Translations under genes and position numbers: made by a program | Notes under the pieces: model-generated | Databases searched by the model: none | Seen by the model: the letters and a program-made list of their open reading frames with translations, nothing else | Told to the model about the DNA's origin: nothing | DNA from: Gammaproteobacteria bacterium | GTDB lineage: Bacteria; Pseudomonadota; Gammaproteobacteria; Steroidobacterales; Steroidobacteraceae | Reading direction: 5' to 3' | NCBI GenBank assembly: GCA_027315105.1 | Contig: DAHUYP010000076.1 | Span: 163,857 to 227,856, forward strand | DNA: 64,000 bases | In this document: piece after piece, positions 1 through 10,054 of the stretch | Numbering within the stretch: position 1 is the first letter of the stretch | How the letters are laid out: each line of letters begins with the position of its first letter

Positions 1-1898
1 CGGAACTGGAGCTCAACAAGCCCGGCACACGGCGGTTCTGGCAGCAGCCCGACAATCTGTGGTGGCTCTACATGCTGGTGATGCTCGGATCGCTGTGGTT
101 CTGGGAGGGCGCACAGAAGGTGGCGCAGCAACAGATCCCCTACAGCGAGTTCCTGCAGCGCCTGGACAAGGGCGAGGTCAAGCAAGCGACGCTCGGCGAT
201 CAGAGCATCAGCGGGACGCTGACCGAGACCGACGCAAAGACGCATCAGCCGCGCCGTTTCATTACCGAAAAGCCGCAGGATGATGCCCTGGCGCAGTCGC
301 TGGCGCAGCACGGCGTGACGTTCGAGGTCGTGCATCAGACCCACTGGCTGGTCAATTTCCTGCTCAATTGGGTATTGCCCTTCGGCGCGCTGTTCCTGCT
401 CTGGGGCTGGTTCAGCCGCCGCATGGGCAATCGCGGGCTGCTCAATCTGGGTGCCAATCGCATCCACATCCACGCCGAGACCGGCGTGCGCGTGACCTTC
501 GACGACGTGGCCGGAGCCGAGGAGGCGAAGGAAGAGCTCAAGGAGGTGATCGATTTTCTCCAGGATCCCACCCGTATCCAGAGCCTGGGCGGGCGCATGC
601 CCAAGGGCGCCCTGCTGGTGGGGCCGCCGGGCACCGGCAAGACGCTGCTGGCGCGCGCGGTCGCCGGCGAATCGGGCGTGCCGTTCTTCAGCATCAGCGG
701 CTCGGAATTCATCGAGCTGTTCGTCGGCGTGGGTGCGGCCCGGGTACGCGAGCTGTTCGAGCAGGCGCGACAGAAAGCCCCGTGCATCATCTTCATCGAC
801 GAGCTGGATGCGGTGGGCGGCGCGCGCGGGCTTGCTCCGGGCATGGGCGGACACGACGAGCGCGAGCAGACCCTGAACCAGCTGCTCGCGGAGATGGACG
901 GCTTTGATCCGTCCACCGGGGTCGTCGTCATGGCAGCCACCAACCGACCGGAGATCCTGGACAAGGCATTGCTGCGTGCCGGCCGGTTTGATCGCCAGAT
1001 CGTGGTGGACAAGCCGGACCTGGCCGATCGCACGGCGATTCTGCGGCTGCACACGCGCGGCATGAAACTCGGTACCGACGTCGATGTGCGCGTGGTGGCG
1101 CAGCGCACCCCGGGGTTCGTGGGCGCCGATCTGGCCAACATCGCGAACGAGGCGGCGATCCGGGCGGTGCGCCACGGGCATGCGGTGGTGACCATGCCCG
1201 ATTTCGAGGAAGCCATCGATCGCGTCATCGCCGGGCCGGAAAAGAAACACCGGGTCTTGAACGCGGCGGAGAAGCATCGCGTGGCGGTTCACGAATCCGG
1301 CCACACTGTGGTGGCGCTCAACGTTCCGACCGGCGAGCCGCTGCACAAGGTATCGATCATCCCGCACGGCGTGGCGGCGCTGGGCTACACGCTGCAACTG
1401 CCGGTGGAGGAGAAGTTTCTATCCACCGAGCAGCAATTCAAGGACCAGCTCGCCATCCTGCTCGGCGGGCGAGTCGCCGAGGAGCTGCTCCTGGGGGACA
1501 TGTCCAGCGGCGCACAGAACGATCTGGAGCACGCCAGCCAGATCGCGCGCGCGATGGTGACGCAGCTGGGCATGAGCCAGAAACTCGGGCCGCTGACCTA
1601 CGGCCGGCGCCAGCAGCTGGCCTTCCTCGGCGTCGCGGGCGAGGAGGAGCGAAATTTCAGCGACGACACCGCGCGCATCATCGATACGGAGGTGCGGGCG
1701 CTGATCGAGGAGGCCCAGCGGCGCGCGCGCGAGATATTGTCGGCGCGCCGTCCGGCAGTCGCGGCACTCGCGGCCGAGCTGCAGGAGCGGGAGGTCATGG
1801 ATCGGGAGCAGGTCGAGCGACTGCTGCGAGAGCAGGCCGGCAACGCTTCCGCGCCGTCGGCGCCGGCGCCGTCCGCGGCCGGGTCGCCGCCGGGCTGA
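1..1898 (+). CDS. ftsH: FtsH-type membrane AAA+ zinc protease, 5' partial
   Basis: This membrane-anchored ATP-dependent protease degrades misfolded membrane and regulatory proteins. Counting from the ATG at 72, I see a first membrane segment (about residues 1-17), a short periplasmic domain, a second membrane segment (about 95-115), Walker A GPPGTGKT at about 184, Walker [10 protein letters not shown], pore loop FVGVG, the second-region-of-homology arginines (LRAGRFDR), and the zinc site HESGH at about 407 with the third-ligand region [10 protein letters not shown]. The frame stays open without a stop to base 3, so the true start is probably upstream of the window. The C-terminus ends in an Ala/Pro/Ser-rich tail. 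The segment before the AAA domain (about 125-140, with [13 protein letters not shown]) resembles the second-copy FtsH carried in stress islands more than housekeeping FtsH; that is inference. Confidence 0.95.
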   Translation, partial: ELELNKPGTRRFWQQPDNLWWLYMLVMLGSLWFWEGAQKVAQQQIPYSEFLQRLDKGEVKQATLGDQSISGTLTETDAKTHQPRRFITEKPQDDALAQSLAQHGVTFEVVHQTHWLVNFLLNWVLPFGALFLLWGWFSRRMGNRGLLNLGANRIHIHAETGVRVTFDDVAGAEEAKEELKEVIDFLQDPTRIQSLGGRMPKGALLVGPPGTGKTLLARAVAGESGVPFFSISGSEFIELFVGVGAARVRELFEQARQKAPCIIFIDELDAVGGARGLAPGMGGHDEREQTLNQLLAEMDGFDPSTGVVVMAATNRPEILDKALLRAGRFDRQIVVDKPDLADRTAILRLHTRGMKLGTDVDVRVVAQRTPGFVGADLANIANEAAIRAVRHGHAVVTMPDFEEAIDRVIAGPEKKHRVLNAAEKHRVAVHESGHTVVALNVPTGEPLHKVSIIPHGVAALGYTLQLPVEEKFLSTEQQFKDQLAILLGGRVAEELLLGDMSSGAQNDLEHASQIARAMVTQLGMSQKLGPLTYGRRQQLAFLGVAGEEERNFSDDTARIIDTEVRALIEEAQRRAREILSARRPAVAALAAELQEREVMDREQVERLLREQAGNASAPSAPAPSAAGSPPG

Positions 1899-1956
1899 TC
1901 CGTCGGCATGATGCCGGCCGCCGGATCGATCGGCCGCGGGCGCCGCGCGGGCGGCG

Positions 1957-2703
1957 CTAGCCGGGTCGCGGTGCGCCGGCTGAGCGAACGTCGAGCGACG
2001 CGAACGCACCGGCATAGACCAGGGCCAACAGGCCGGTGATGAAGATGCCGTCGAACGTGCCGGCACCGCCGATGGAGACGATCGGCGCGCCGAGGCCCTG
2101 AATCTTGTCCAGGTTCAGCAGGTCGGCGCCGATGAGGGTTCCGAGACTGCCGCTCGCGTAGGCGAGCGGTCCGGCGTAGCGTCGCGACAGCATCACGGCC
2201 ACCACCGCGGTGACCAGGGGCGGTACGAAGACCGGCTCGGCGATTCCCAATCCCGGTTCGGGCTTGGCGAGGAAATGACACGCGGTCGCCACGACGGCGA
2301 TGCCCACGGCGCTCAGGCCGAACAGGCGGTTCTTGCCGATCAGGTACAGCGACAGCAGCGTCGGGATCACCGCACCGCCCAGATTGACCGCCAGCACCGA
2401 TGCCGGCCATTCGCGCACCACCGGAATGACGTAGCGAATGCCGAAATAAGTAACCTGCGCGGCGGTCGAGACGTGACGTTCGGGCCAATGGGCGATCGGA
2501 ATGTTCACGTAGCTGCCCAGCAGGCACGCCAGCAGCACTGCCAGCATCGCATGAGGACCCAATCCCATGCTGGCCGATGCGAATCTGAGGACTCTGGCCG
2601 CAACCACGCCGACCGCGAGCCCGAACAGCACGACCAGCCACATTAAGACAGGCCAGGCGACCGGAAAGTAATGCACGCCGGAAGGCGACATCGGGATACC
2701 CAT
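1957..2703 (-). CDS. DUF1614 family membrane protein
   Basis: Predicted polytopic inner-membrane protein of 248 residues. It has repeated hydrophobic segments and the C-terminal GGAGTFDGIF signature that I associate with DUF1614; its biochemical function is unknown. The frame extends upstream to 2820, but hydrophobic, family-like sequence begins only after the ATG at 2703 (a second ATG lies at 2691). It is transcribed divergently from the universal stress protein at 2825, so a shared control region of about 120 bases lies between them. It converges on ftsH with a short gap and no clear terminator. Confidence 0.75.
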   Translation of the reverse strand: MGIPMSPSGVHYFPVAWPVLMWLVVLFGLAVGVVAARVLRFASASMGLGPHAMLAVLLACLLGSYVNIPIAHWPERHVSTAAQVTYFGIRYVIPVVREWPASVLAVNLGGAVIPTLLSLYLIGKNRLFGLSAVGIAVVATACHFLAKPEPGLGIAEPVFVPPLVTAVVAVMLSRRYAGPLAYASGSLGTLIGADLLNLDKIQGLGAPIVSIGGAGTFDGIFITGLLALVYAGAFASLDVRSAGAPRPG

Positions 2704-2824
2704 GCAGCAAGGCGACCGTAGACGAAGTCGATGCAAAGATGGATTATGCCGTACGGCGAGCGCACGGGCCGATTGATGAGCCTCGAATCGTCGTCCGGAA
2801 TCGCATCTTGAGGTATTCAATTAT

Positions 2825-3730
2825 GTGCAGCCGAGTCTCCTGGGTCCGCAGCCGGAGCCGCATGTCGTGGCATTGAAGGACCTGCTCGTATACGTGGATC
2901 AGACGCCCAGTGCGATCGTGCGGCTGCGCCTTGCCGTCGACCTGGCCGGCCGCCTCGGCAGCCGTTTGGCGGCCCTGTTCGTCAAGGAATGGAACCAGGG
3001 CCAGCTGCATGAGCGCAAGGCGGCGGAGCTGGGTCTGGCCTCGGCTCTTCAGGTCCAGAATCTCGACCGGCGCGTCGGGGCCTCGATCGAGCGTGCCGCC
3101 GAGCAGCTGCGGGCGACGCTGGAGCAGTTGGGCGCCGAGCGCGGTCTGGCGGTTGAATGGCGCTGCGTGGAAGGCTCGCCGGCGCTCGTGGTGCCGCAGC
3201 AGGCCCGCTCTGCAGATCTGTGCATCCTTGGCCACGATTCGTCGGCCGACAGTGATTCGGTCGACTACAGCTTCTCGGAGGAAGTGCTGTTCGTCACCGG
3301 GCGGCCCGTGCTGTTCGTGCCCACCTCCGGAGCGTTCACCACGCTCGGCCGCCACGTCGCCGTCGCATGGAACTCGAGCCGCGCGGCGGCACGAACGCTC
3401 GACGATGCGATGCCGCTGATCGAGAGCTGCGAACGAACGACGGTACTGGCCGTCAATCCGGCCGACCACCCGGGGCGTCACGGCGTCCCGTCGCCGGATC
3501 ACATCGTCGAGCAGCTCGGGCGCCACGGCGCCTCGGTCGACGTCGTCAAGATCGAGAACGTTGCGGGGCAATCCATCGCCGACGTGCTGCAGGCCAGGGC
3601 GCGCGACATCGGCGCCGACCTCGTCGTGGCAGGGGCTTTCGGCCAGACGCGGCTGCGAGAGAGGCTCCTGGGCGGCGTCACTCGCGACCTGCTCGAGCGC
3701 ATGATCGTGCCGCTGCTGCTGTCGCATTAG
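2825..3730 (+). CDS. Universal stress protein, tandem UspA domains
   Basis: Soluble 301-residue protein with two Usp domains (about 15-155 and 165-300). Tandem Usp proteins usually bind ATP or act as stress-responsive regulators in the cytoplasm. The second domain ends with the glycine-rich nucleotide-loop arrangement GAFGQTRLRERLLGGVTRD, and the chain closes with the typical IVPLLLSH strand. The first domain lacks an equally clear GxxG-x9-G(S/T) loop, so ATP binding is most credible for the second. The likely start is GTG at 2825; the ATG at 2823 is in another frame. It sits among protease, polyphosphate and ion-pump genes typical of a stress block. Confidence 0.85.
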   Translation: MQPSLLGPQPEPHVVALKDLLVYVDQTPSAIVRLRLAVDLAGRLGSRLAALFVKEWNQGQLHERKAAELGLASALQVQNLDRRVGASIERAAEQLRATLEQLGAERGLAVEWRCVEGSPALVVPQQARSADLCILGHDSSADSDSVDYSFSEEVLFVTGRPVLFVPTSGAFTTLGRHVAVAWNSSRAAARTLDDAMPLIESCERTTVLAVNPADHPGRHGVPSPDHIVEQLGRHGASVDVVKIENVAGQSIADVLQARARDIGADLVVAGAFGQTRLRERLLGGVTRDLLERMIVPLLLSH

Positions 3731-3805
3731 GGGCGGCCGCCGGCCGGTTGCGTTCGGATCGGGGCCATGAGCCGGCGCCGGTCGTGTGCAGGGCCACGGT
3801 TCCTT

Positions 3806-4948
3806 TCAGGTCAATGCGGCGACGCTCGAGAGCAGGGCTTCGAAGTTCCTGCCGTCGGCGTCGGCGCTCTCGGCCTCCAGCTGGCGGCTGAGCCGCTCCA
3901 GATCGATGCCGACGCCGAGCAGGTCGGACGGCAGCAGCGCCGTGTCATACAGATCGTGCTCCAGCCTGGGGGCCGGCCGGCCACGGTCCCGATAGGCCGT
4001 CAACGTCGCCATCGGCACGGCGCTGACCGTGTCGCGGCCAATCAACTCGTCGATATAGCGCAGCTCGCTCGAGGCGCCGGGCTGCTCATTCGCGCTGTTC
4101 CACAGCAGGCGTTGCGGGCTGGCGCCGGCGGCGGCAAGCGCCACCCAGCGCGGCGAAGCCAGGAACTTCTTGTAGTCCTGATAGGCGAACCGCGCGGTCT
4201 CGGTACCGGCCTTGCCGATGAGGCCGCGCGCGCGGCTCGCGCGCTCGGCCGCATGAACCCGGCACAGTTGATCATCGACTCGAGCGTCGATTCGGTGGAC
4301 GAACACGCTGGCAACGGCAGCGACCTCGGTCAGCGAACCACCAGCCGCCCGCCGTTCCTCGAGGCCGGCCGCGAAGGCGTCGAGCACTTCGCGGTAGCGG
4401 GCCAGGCCGAACAACGAAATTGCGTTGACATTGATGCCCTCGGCGATCAGCCGCCGGATGACGGGCAGTCCGGCCGGTGTCGCCGGCACTTCGATCATGG
4501 CGTTGCTCCGATCGATCGCCAGCCACAGCCGCTTCGCCTCGGCGACGGCGCCGTCGCCGTCCGACAATGGCGCGACCTGCACGCTCACGAAGCCGTCGTG
4601 ATGGTCGGAGCGGCGATAGACGCGATGCAACTCGTCGGCCGCAGCGCGCACATCCCGCAGCATGAGCTGCTCGAGTATCTGCCGCGGCGTGGCGCCGGAG
4701 GCGTGCAGGCGGCGGATGTCGGCCCGATAGCCCGGATCCGCGGCCACGGCTTGCTGAAAGACACCGATTTTGCAGGTCACGCCGCTGACACCGTCGCCGT
4801 CGATGAGCCGCGCGAGCTCGCCGCCGTGCAGTTCGACTCTGCCCCGGGCATCGAGCCAGAGGCTTTGACCGAATTCCTGCAGCTCCCGTAGCAGATTGAC
4901 TACCATCTGGACGACGCCCCGCGGCGAGACCGGTTGGATGATGAGCAC
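3806..4948 (-). CDS. Transaldolase-family protein with degenerate active site
   Basis: The protein aligns over its length with the long (about 370-residue) transaldolase type: GQSLWLD near the N-terminus, DGFVSVQVAP, PATPAGLPVI, AEGINVNAISLF, ASVFVHRID, and the C-terminal ELIG/DTV region. The conserved TSNP motif reads TCKI, the acid-base Glu in SxEVxP is Gln (VSVQVAP), and the Schiff-base Lys in MIKVPAT is Glu (MIEVPAT; codon complement at 4490-4492). The first Asp (WLD) remains. From family knowledge it should not catalyse dihydroxyacetone transfer, so a regulatory or scaffolding role is possible. I chose GTG 4948 because GGGAG precedes it. ATG 4906 and the upstream ATG 5038 are alternatives. 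It lies downstream of ppk2 in the same direction. Confidence 0.8.
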   Translation of the reverse strand: MLIIQPVSPRGVVQMVVNLLRELQEFGQSLWLDARGRVELHGGELARLIDGDGVSGVTCKIGVFQQAVAADPGYRADIRRLHASGATPRQILEQLMLRDVRAAADELHRVYRRSDHHDGFVSVQVAPLSDGDGAVAEAKRLWLAIDRSNAMIEVPATPAGLPVIRRLIAEGINVNAISLFGLARYREVLDAFAAGLEERRAAGGSLTEVAAVASVFVHRIDARVDDQLCRVHAAERASRARGLIGKAGTETARFAYQDYKKFLASPRWVALAAAGASPQRLLWNSANEQPGASSELRYIDELIGRDTVSAVPMATLTAYRDRGRPAPRLEHDLYDTALLPSDLLGVGIDLERLSRQLEAESADADGRNFEALLSSVAALT

Positions 4949-5059
4949 TGTTACTCCCGCGCGTCGGGGCTGGCAATAGGTATCTTCGCGCCGCGCAAGC
5001 GCTGCCATGCCCGTGCGGCCGGCATCCGCAGTGGCCACGCGCTCAGTGCGATCAGAGCG

Positions 5060-5935
5060 TCATTTCGCCAGCCGCTTGCGGATCGCGCGCAGTTCCTGCC
5101 GGCGCCTGGCGCTCGTCTTGGGAAAGGCCATCTCGAGGTCCTCGAGCGTCTCGAGGACGATCTGCGAGACGATCAGCCGGGCGTTCTCCTTGTCGTCGGC
5201 CGGTACGACGTACCAGGGGGCGTCCCTGGTGCTGGTCGCGGCGAGGCATTGCTCGTAGGCGCGCATGTAGGCCTTCCAGAAGCGCCGTTCCTCTATGTCG
5301 GCCATGCTGAACTTCCAGTTCTTGCGCGGGTCGTCGATGCGTTCGAGGAAGCGCTTTCGCTGCTCCTCCTTCGACAGGTGCAGGAAGAACTTCATGATGC
5401 GGGTGCCGTTGCCGGAGAGATGTCGTTCCAGGTTGACGATCGAGCGGTAACGCTCATGCCAGACCGTCGTCCCGGCGGACGAATCGTCCGGCAACCCTTC
5501 GCTGCGCAGGATCTCCGGATGGACGCGCGCGATCAGCACCTCTTCGTAGTAGGACCGGTTGAATATTCCGATCCGCCCGCGCTCCGGCAGGTCGCGGATC
5601 GTGCGCCACAGAAAGTCGTGCTGCAATTCGGCCAGGCTGGGATGTTTGAAGCTGAATACCTGGCACCCCTGCGGGTTGACGCCCGACATCACGTGCTTGA
5701 TGGCGCCGTCCTTGCCGGCTGCATCCATCGCCTGGAAGATGATCAGCACTGCATGGCGATTGGACGCATAGAGCAGCTGCTGCTGGGAGCTCAGCCGTGC
5801 GACGTGGGCGGCCAGCATGTTGCGATACTGCTGTCTCGATCTGTAGACCGGCTCGATCTGCGTCGGCCAGCGGCGCAGATCGACCTCGTGTCCTTCCCGT
5901 ACGCGCAATGCCTTGGAATCGACTTTCATCTTCAT
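5060..5935 (-). CDS. ppk2: Polyphosphate kinase 2 (PPK2 family)
   Basis: PPK2 enzymes transfer phosphate between polyphosphate and nucleotides in the cytoplasm. Visible motifs are Walker [14 protein letters not shown] followed by [13 protein letters not shown], the [16 protein letters not shown]alker B region, and the lid-region arginines ([14 protein letters not shown]...NWKFS). The 291-residue length fits a single-domain PPK2. The motif wording is closest to the class that phosphorylates AMP and ADP, but I cannot settle the class. Start ATG 5935 (or 5929, with GGA nine bases upstream) begins the conserved KVDSKALRV segment; the longer frame to 6070 has no family-like sequence. The transaldolase homologue follows in the same direction, suggesting an operon. 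Confidence 0.92.
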   Translation of the reverse strand: MKMKVDSKALRVREGHEVDLRRWPTQIEPVYRSRQQYRNMLAAHVARLSSQQQLLYASNRHAVLIIFQAMDAAGKDGAIKHVMSGVNPQGCQVFSFKHPSLAELQHDFLWRTIRDLPERGRIGIFNRSYYEEVLIARVHPEILRSEGLPDDSSAGTTVWHERYRSIVNLERHLSGNGTRIMKFFLHLSKEEQRKRFLERIDDPRKNWKFSMADIEERRFWKAYMRAYEQCLAATSTRDAPWYVVPADDKENARLIVSQIVLETLEDLEMAFPKTSARRRQELRAIRKRLAK

Positions 5936-6118
5936 GCTTCCGATGGCGCCGGCACTTGGATCGATGGCGCCTGTCGCTGCGGCTCCCGCCGGCAAGCTAC
6001 GTTCCAACCAATCCCGGAACAATAGGGAATTCCCGCAATACGGGCGTGCACCCGCGTCAAGTACCCTCAATGCCGCGGTGCTCTCGCGAGCGTCATCGGC
6101 GTTGCAAGGGGCAGCACA

Positions 6119-7345
6119 ATGCGTCCATCAGGCGGGTTGGGATTCGGGTCGATCGGCGGCGTCGAGATCAGGGTGGATTGGAGCCTGCTGATCATCTTTG
6201 CGCTGGTCTGCTTCAGCCTCGCAACCGGGGTGTTCCCGGCGTGGCATCCCGACTGGGGCGCAGGGCTGTGCTGGATCACGGCCGTCGGCGCCGCCGTCCT
6301 GTTCTTCGTCTCGGTGCTGGCGCACGAGCTCTCGCATGCGTTCGTCGGCCGCGCCAACGGCGTCGTGATTCGTCGCATTACGCTGTTCATGTTCGGCGGC
6401 ATGGCGCAGATGGACGCCGAGCCGCCGTCCTGGCGTTCCGAGCTCGGCATGGCGATCGTCGGGCCGGTCACGAGCCTGATGCTCGGATTCGCCGCCCTGG
6501 GTCTGGTGCAGCTCATCAGTGGTCCGTTGCACATCGATCCCGAGCATCCGCGCCAGGCGCTGGCGGCGCTCGGCCCGCTCGCGACGCTGCTGCTGTGGCT
6601 CGGCCCGGTGAACGTCATCCTCGGGTTGTTCAATCTCGTGCCGGGCTTTCCGCTCGACGGCGGGCGCGTGCTGCATGCGGTGATGTGGGGCATGACCGGA
6701 GACCTGCGTCTCGCGACGCGCTGGGCGTCGCGCCTGGGCCAGGCGTTCGCGTGGCTGCTGATGGCAGCGGGCATCGCAATGATCCTCGGGCTGCAGGTGC
6801 CGCTGTTCGGCACCGGTTTCCTCGATGGCCTGTGGCTCGCGCTCATCGGCTGGTTCCTGAACAATGCCGCGCTGATGAGCTACCAGCAGCTGCTGCTGCG
6901 CGAGTCGCTCGCGGAGGTACCGGTCCGCAGGCTCATGCAGACGCAGTTCGTGCGCGTCGGCCCGCAGCTGCGCCTGAGCACGCTGGTGGACCAGTATGTG
7001 ATGGGCAGCGGCCAGCGCGCATTCCCGGTCGAGGCGGACGGGCGGTTCCTCGGCATGGTGTCGTTGCGCGACCTGCAGAAGTGTGCGCGCGACGCATGGG
7101 AGAGCACGACCGTGGGTGACGTCATGACGCCGACGGCGAAGCTGACTACCGTTGCACCCGAACAGAACGCATTCGAAGCCCTGGCGTTGATCGGCCGGCG
7201 CGACCTGAACCAGCTCCCGGTGGTGCAAGACGGCCAACTGCTCGGTCTGCTGCGCGACGCGGACATTCTGAAATGGCTGTCGCTGCACGGCTGGCCGGCA
7301 CTCGCGCAGGCCGGGCATCATCGCGGCGCCGCCGGCGGGTCATGA
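6119..7345 (+). CDS. Site-2 protease (M50) with two C-terminal CBS domains
   Basis: Intramembrane zinc metalloprotease of the SpoIVFB/Rip-like M50 group, which cleaves transmembrane substrates. Evidence: about six membrane segments, HELSH at about residues 69-73, and the distal ligand in PLDGGR (Asp about 180). A paired CBS module follows from about residue 265 (VRRLM...[18 protein letters not shown], then VGDVMTP...[21 protein letters not shown]). CBS pairs usually sense adenine nucleotides, which makes the PPK2 neighbour suggestive. It is divergent from ppk2 and converges on the P-type ATPase. The 408-residue length is normal for M50-CBS fusions. Confidence 0.92.
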   Translation: MRPSGGLGFGSIGGVEIRVDWSLLIIFALVCFSLATGVFPAWHPDWGAGLCWITAVGAAVLFFVSVLAHELSHAFVGRANGVVIRRITLFMFGGMAQMDAEPPSWRSELGMAIVGPVTSLMLGFAALGLVQLISGPLHIDPEHPRQALAALGPLATLLLWLGPVNVILGLFNLVPGFPLDGGRVLHAVMWGMTGDLRLATRWASRLGQAFAWLLMAAGIAMILGLQVPLFGTGFLDGLWLALIGWFLNNAALMSYQQLLLRESLAEVPVRRLMQTQFVRVGPQLRLSTLVDQYVMGSGQRAFPVEADGRFLGMVSLRDLQKCARDAWESTTVGDVMTPTAKLTTVAPEQNAFEALALIGRRDLNQLPVVQDGQLLGLLRDADILKWLSLHGWPALAQAGHHRGAAGGS

Positions 7346-7388
7346 GCGCGCCGGATTTCAGTGGCCTGCGATGCGCCGCCGGTCGCCG

Positions 7389-9779
7389 TCACGCCGGCCG
7401 CAGGCGGACGAACAATACGCTCTTCACGATCTCGAGGATGAATGCGAACGCGACGGATCCGGCCAGGATGGCGGCGATGATCGCCCATGGCAGCGCATGC
7501 ATCAGGATGCCGAATCCGGCCAGTACCGCGATGATCGACACGTCGAGCACCGAAGACAGCAGCACCCAGGCGCTGGGGCGCGAGCTCCACAGGTGGCGGC
7601 GATCGCGCACCACGTAGAAGGCCGCCTGGCTGCTGCACACCAGGGTGACCGCCGCGAGCGTGCGCAGTCCATGGTTCTCGAGCCCGAGGCGAAAGTAGCC
7701 GATTGCCAGCACGACGCTGCAGAAAACCAGGTTGCACAACCCGATCGCAATGGCCACGAGCGTGACGCGCCCGATGCGCCAGGCATTCGGGCGCGCCGAC
7801 GGCCGTACGTGGTCGGTGGTGGCAGACATGGCGAGGAAATCGCCGCCGATCATCACGATGACCATGAGCATCGGCGTCAGGACCGCATGGCCGGTCATGA
7901 TCAGGCCGGCCGTCAGGAACAGCATCTGATTGATCTTGGTGGTGAAGGACCGCAGCATATAGGTCAGGATGCGCTGGTAGGTCGTGCGGCCGCATCGCAC
8001 GGCCTCGACGATGCCGCCGAGGCCGGGCTGGGTGAGGACCACGCCGGCGGCTGACTTTGCGACGTCGGTCGCAGTCGAGACCGCGATCCCCATCTGCGCC
8101 TGGCGCAGGGCGGGCGCATCGTTGGCGCCGTCGCCGCACATGCCGACCGTATGCCCGCCGCTCTGGAAGGCGCGCACGATGTGGAACTTGTCCTCCGGAA
8201 ATACGCCGGCGAACACGGCGAAGTCGCGTGGCTGCGCCCGCTCGGGCGGAGGCCCCGGCGGGCACACCGGGCCATCGAGCCCGACGGCGCGCGCTACCAC
8301 GAGCGCGGTCGCCGCCGCATCACCGGTGATCATGACCGTCTGCACGCCCATCGATCTGAGCTCGGCGATCAGTGCGCGCGCATCGGGACGCGGCGGATCG
8401 CTCAGCGCGATCAATCCGGCCCACGCCAGCTGCTCGGGCGGGCCGGCAGCCACCGCCAGAACCCGGAATCCCTGGGTTTCCATCGCCGCGGCTGCGTCCG
8501 TGATGCCGGGCAGCGCCGGCACCAGCCGACCGATGCGGGCGATCGCGCCCTTGACCACTCGCAGCGGCTGGCCGTTCGCGTCGAGCGCCTGCGCCTCGGA
8601 CATCTTCTGTGCCGGATCGAACGGCACGAACGACAGGCGCCGCGGCGCTGCGGCACCGCCGGTGCGCGCCGCGGCGGCCCGTATCGCCGCATCCACCGGA
8701 TCCATGCCGCCGTCCGCGCTCGCCACCGCCGCCAACGCCAGCACGCGCGCCTGGTCGATTCCGGGCGCGGCGTAGACGCTGGTGACGGCCAGCTCGTTCT
8801 GCGTCAAGGTACCGGTCTTGTCGGAGCACAGTACATCCATGCTGGCGGCCTCGTCGATGGCCGATAGTCGCGTCGGCAGCACGCCGCGAGCGGCCAGCGT
8901 GCGTGCCCCGATCGCCGAGGCGAGCGTGAAGGTTGCCGGCAAGGCGACCGGGATGGCGGCCAGCACCGCCGTGAGCACCAGCGGAATCATCTGCAGCGCC
9001 GGCATGCCCGTCACGACGGCGTAGACGAGCTGCACGGCGACCATGGCGGCGCTGAACATCGCCAGATTGCGCACCACGCGCAGTACCGCCTGCTGCTGCG
9101 AGCTCGCTGCATGGGCCAGGCTGACGAGCTGCGCGGTCTTGCCGAACTTGGTGCGCACGCCCGTCGCCGTGACCTCGGCGACCGCTTCGCCTCGGCGCAC
9201 CAGCGAGCCGGCGTAGGTTCGCGCGTCGGCGCCGGCCTCGACCGGCAGCGATTCGCCGGTCAGCATGGACTGGTCGAGCAGGACGCTTCCCTGCAGCAGT
9301 TGCACGTCCGCCGGCACGATGCTGCCGAGCGTGAGCTTGACGATGTCGCCCGGCACGAGCTCGCTCGCGGGCAAGGTGCGCCAGCTGCCATCGCGCCGCA
9401 CGGCGGCCAGCAGTGCGAGCCGCGACTTGAGCGCATCGAGCGTCGCCTGCGCGCGCCCCTCCTGGAACAGCCCGAGCGCGGCATTGAAGACCAGCAGTAC
9501 CGCGATGACCGCGGCCTCGACGTACTCGTGCAGCGTGAACTGCAGCACGATCGCGACCTCGAGCATCCACGGCACCGGCGCCCAGAATTTCGCCAGCGCG
9601 CGGCTCCAAAGCGTCGGGGCCACGTCCGCGACCGCATTGGTACCGGTTGCCTGCAGCCGGCGCTGGGCTTCCGCGGTCGTGAGGCCCACGGGATCGGGCC
9701 GGTCGCGCGCGTCCGCGACCGGATCCGGCTGCGGACGCCGGGTCAGATCCAGTTCAAGATTGGCGGGTGGGTCGGACAT
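7389..9779 (-). CDS. P-type ATPase, plasma-membrane proton pump type
   Basis: 796-residue P-type ATPase of the type IIIA (proton-efflux) group. Motifs in order: the actuator TGES (MLTGESLPVEAG), the phosphorylation site CSDKTGTLTQNEL, MITGD in the P domain, the hinge GDGANDAPALRQAQMGIAV, and C-terminal membrane helices. The short N-terminus with the GLTTAEAQRRLQATGTNAV cation-ATPase signature, no heavy-metal domain, and FTTKINQMLF after the hinge support a proton or monovalent-cation pump over a copper or calcium pump. Start ATG 9779 immediately precedes the hydrophilic N-terminus; the frame upstream of it shows no family sequence. It probably maintains membrane potential or pH as part of the stress block. 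Confidence 0.9.
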   Translation of the reverse strand: MSDPPANLELDLTRRPQPDPVADARDRPDPVGLTTAEAQRRLQATGTNAVADVAPTLWSRALAKFWAPVPWMLEVAIVLQFTLHEYVEAAVIAVLLVFNAALGLFQEGRAQATLDALKSRLALLAAVRRDGSWRTLPASELVPGDIVKLTLGSIVPADVQLLQGSVLLDQSMLTGESLPVEAGADARTYAGSLVRRGEAVAEVTATGVRTKFGKTAQLVSLAHAASSQQQAVLRVVRNLAMFSAAMVAVQLVYAVVTGMPALQMIPLVLTAVLAAIPVALPATFTLASAIGARTLAARGVLPTRLSAIDEAASMDVLCSDKTGTLTQNELAVTSVYAAPGIDQARVLALAAVASADGGMDPVDAAIRAAAARTGGAAAPRRLSFVPFDPAQKMSEAQALDANGQPLRVVKGAIARIGRLVPALPGITDAAAAMETQGFRVLAVAAGPPEQLAWAGLIALSDPPRPDARALIAELRSMGVQTVMITGDAAATALVVARAVGLDGPVCPPGPPPERAQPRDFAVFAGVFPEDKFHIVRAFQSGGHTVGMCGDGANDAPALRQAQMGIAVSTATDVAKSAAGVVLTQPGLGGIVEAVRCGRTTYQRILTYMLRSFTTKINQMLFLTAGLIMTGHAVLTPMLMVIVMIGGDFLAMSATTDHVRPSARPNAWRIGRVTLVAIAIGLCNLVFCSVVLAIGYFRLGLENHGLRTLAAVTLVCSSQAAFYVVRDRRHLWSSRPSAWVLLSSVLDVSIIAVLAGFGILMHALPWAIIAAILAGSVAFAFILEIVKSVLFVRLRPA

Positions 9780-10054
9780 GCGAACGCGCGTGGTCGCGGC
9801 GTCGGTGGTTGGGGAGGCCAAGAATAGCGGATTTACGGCTGTCAGGACCGCGGCGTGCATGATCGCGCGGCTGGATGCGCTATGGCCGCCCACGTATGCT
9901 CTGACATCTGGGGCCGCCGGGATCGACCGAGAGCCGCGCATATGCCGGATCCGAGCATGATGACAGCCGATTACCCGCAGCCGGGGCGCGATCGGGCCCG
10001 TTGGTCGGCGAGCGTTTGCCGGGCGCGGCGGCCCCGGCCGGCCCGGGGTTGCGC

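Noticed and set aside
335..1228. Long antisense frame across ftsH (and similar antisense frames over most genes)
   Set aside because: Ser/Arg/Pro-rich shadow typical of high-GC codon usage; no family-like sequence and a convincing gene on the other strand.
2806..2822. TTGAGGTATTCAA, an FNR/Anr-like dyad before the Usp gene
   Set aside because: The spacing is one base shorter than the FNR consensus and it sits where the ribosome binds, so I do not call it an FNR site.
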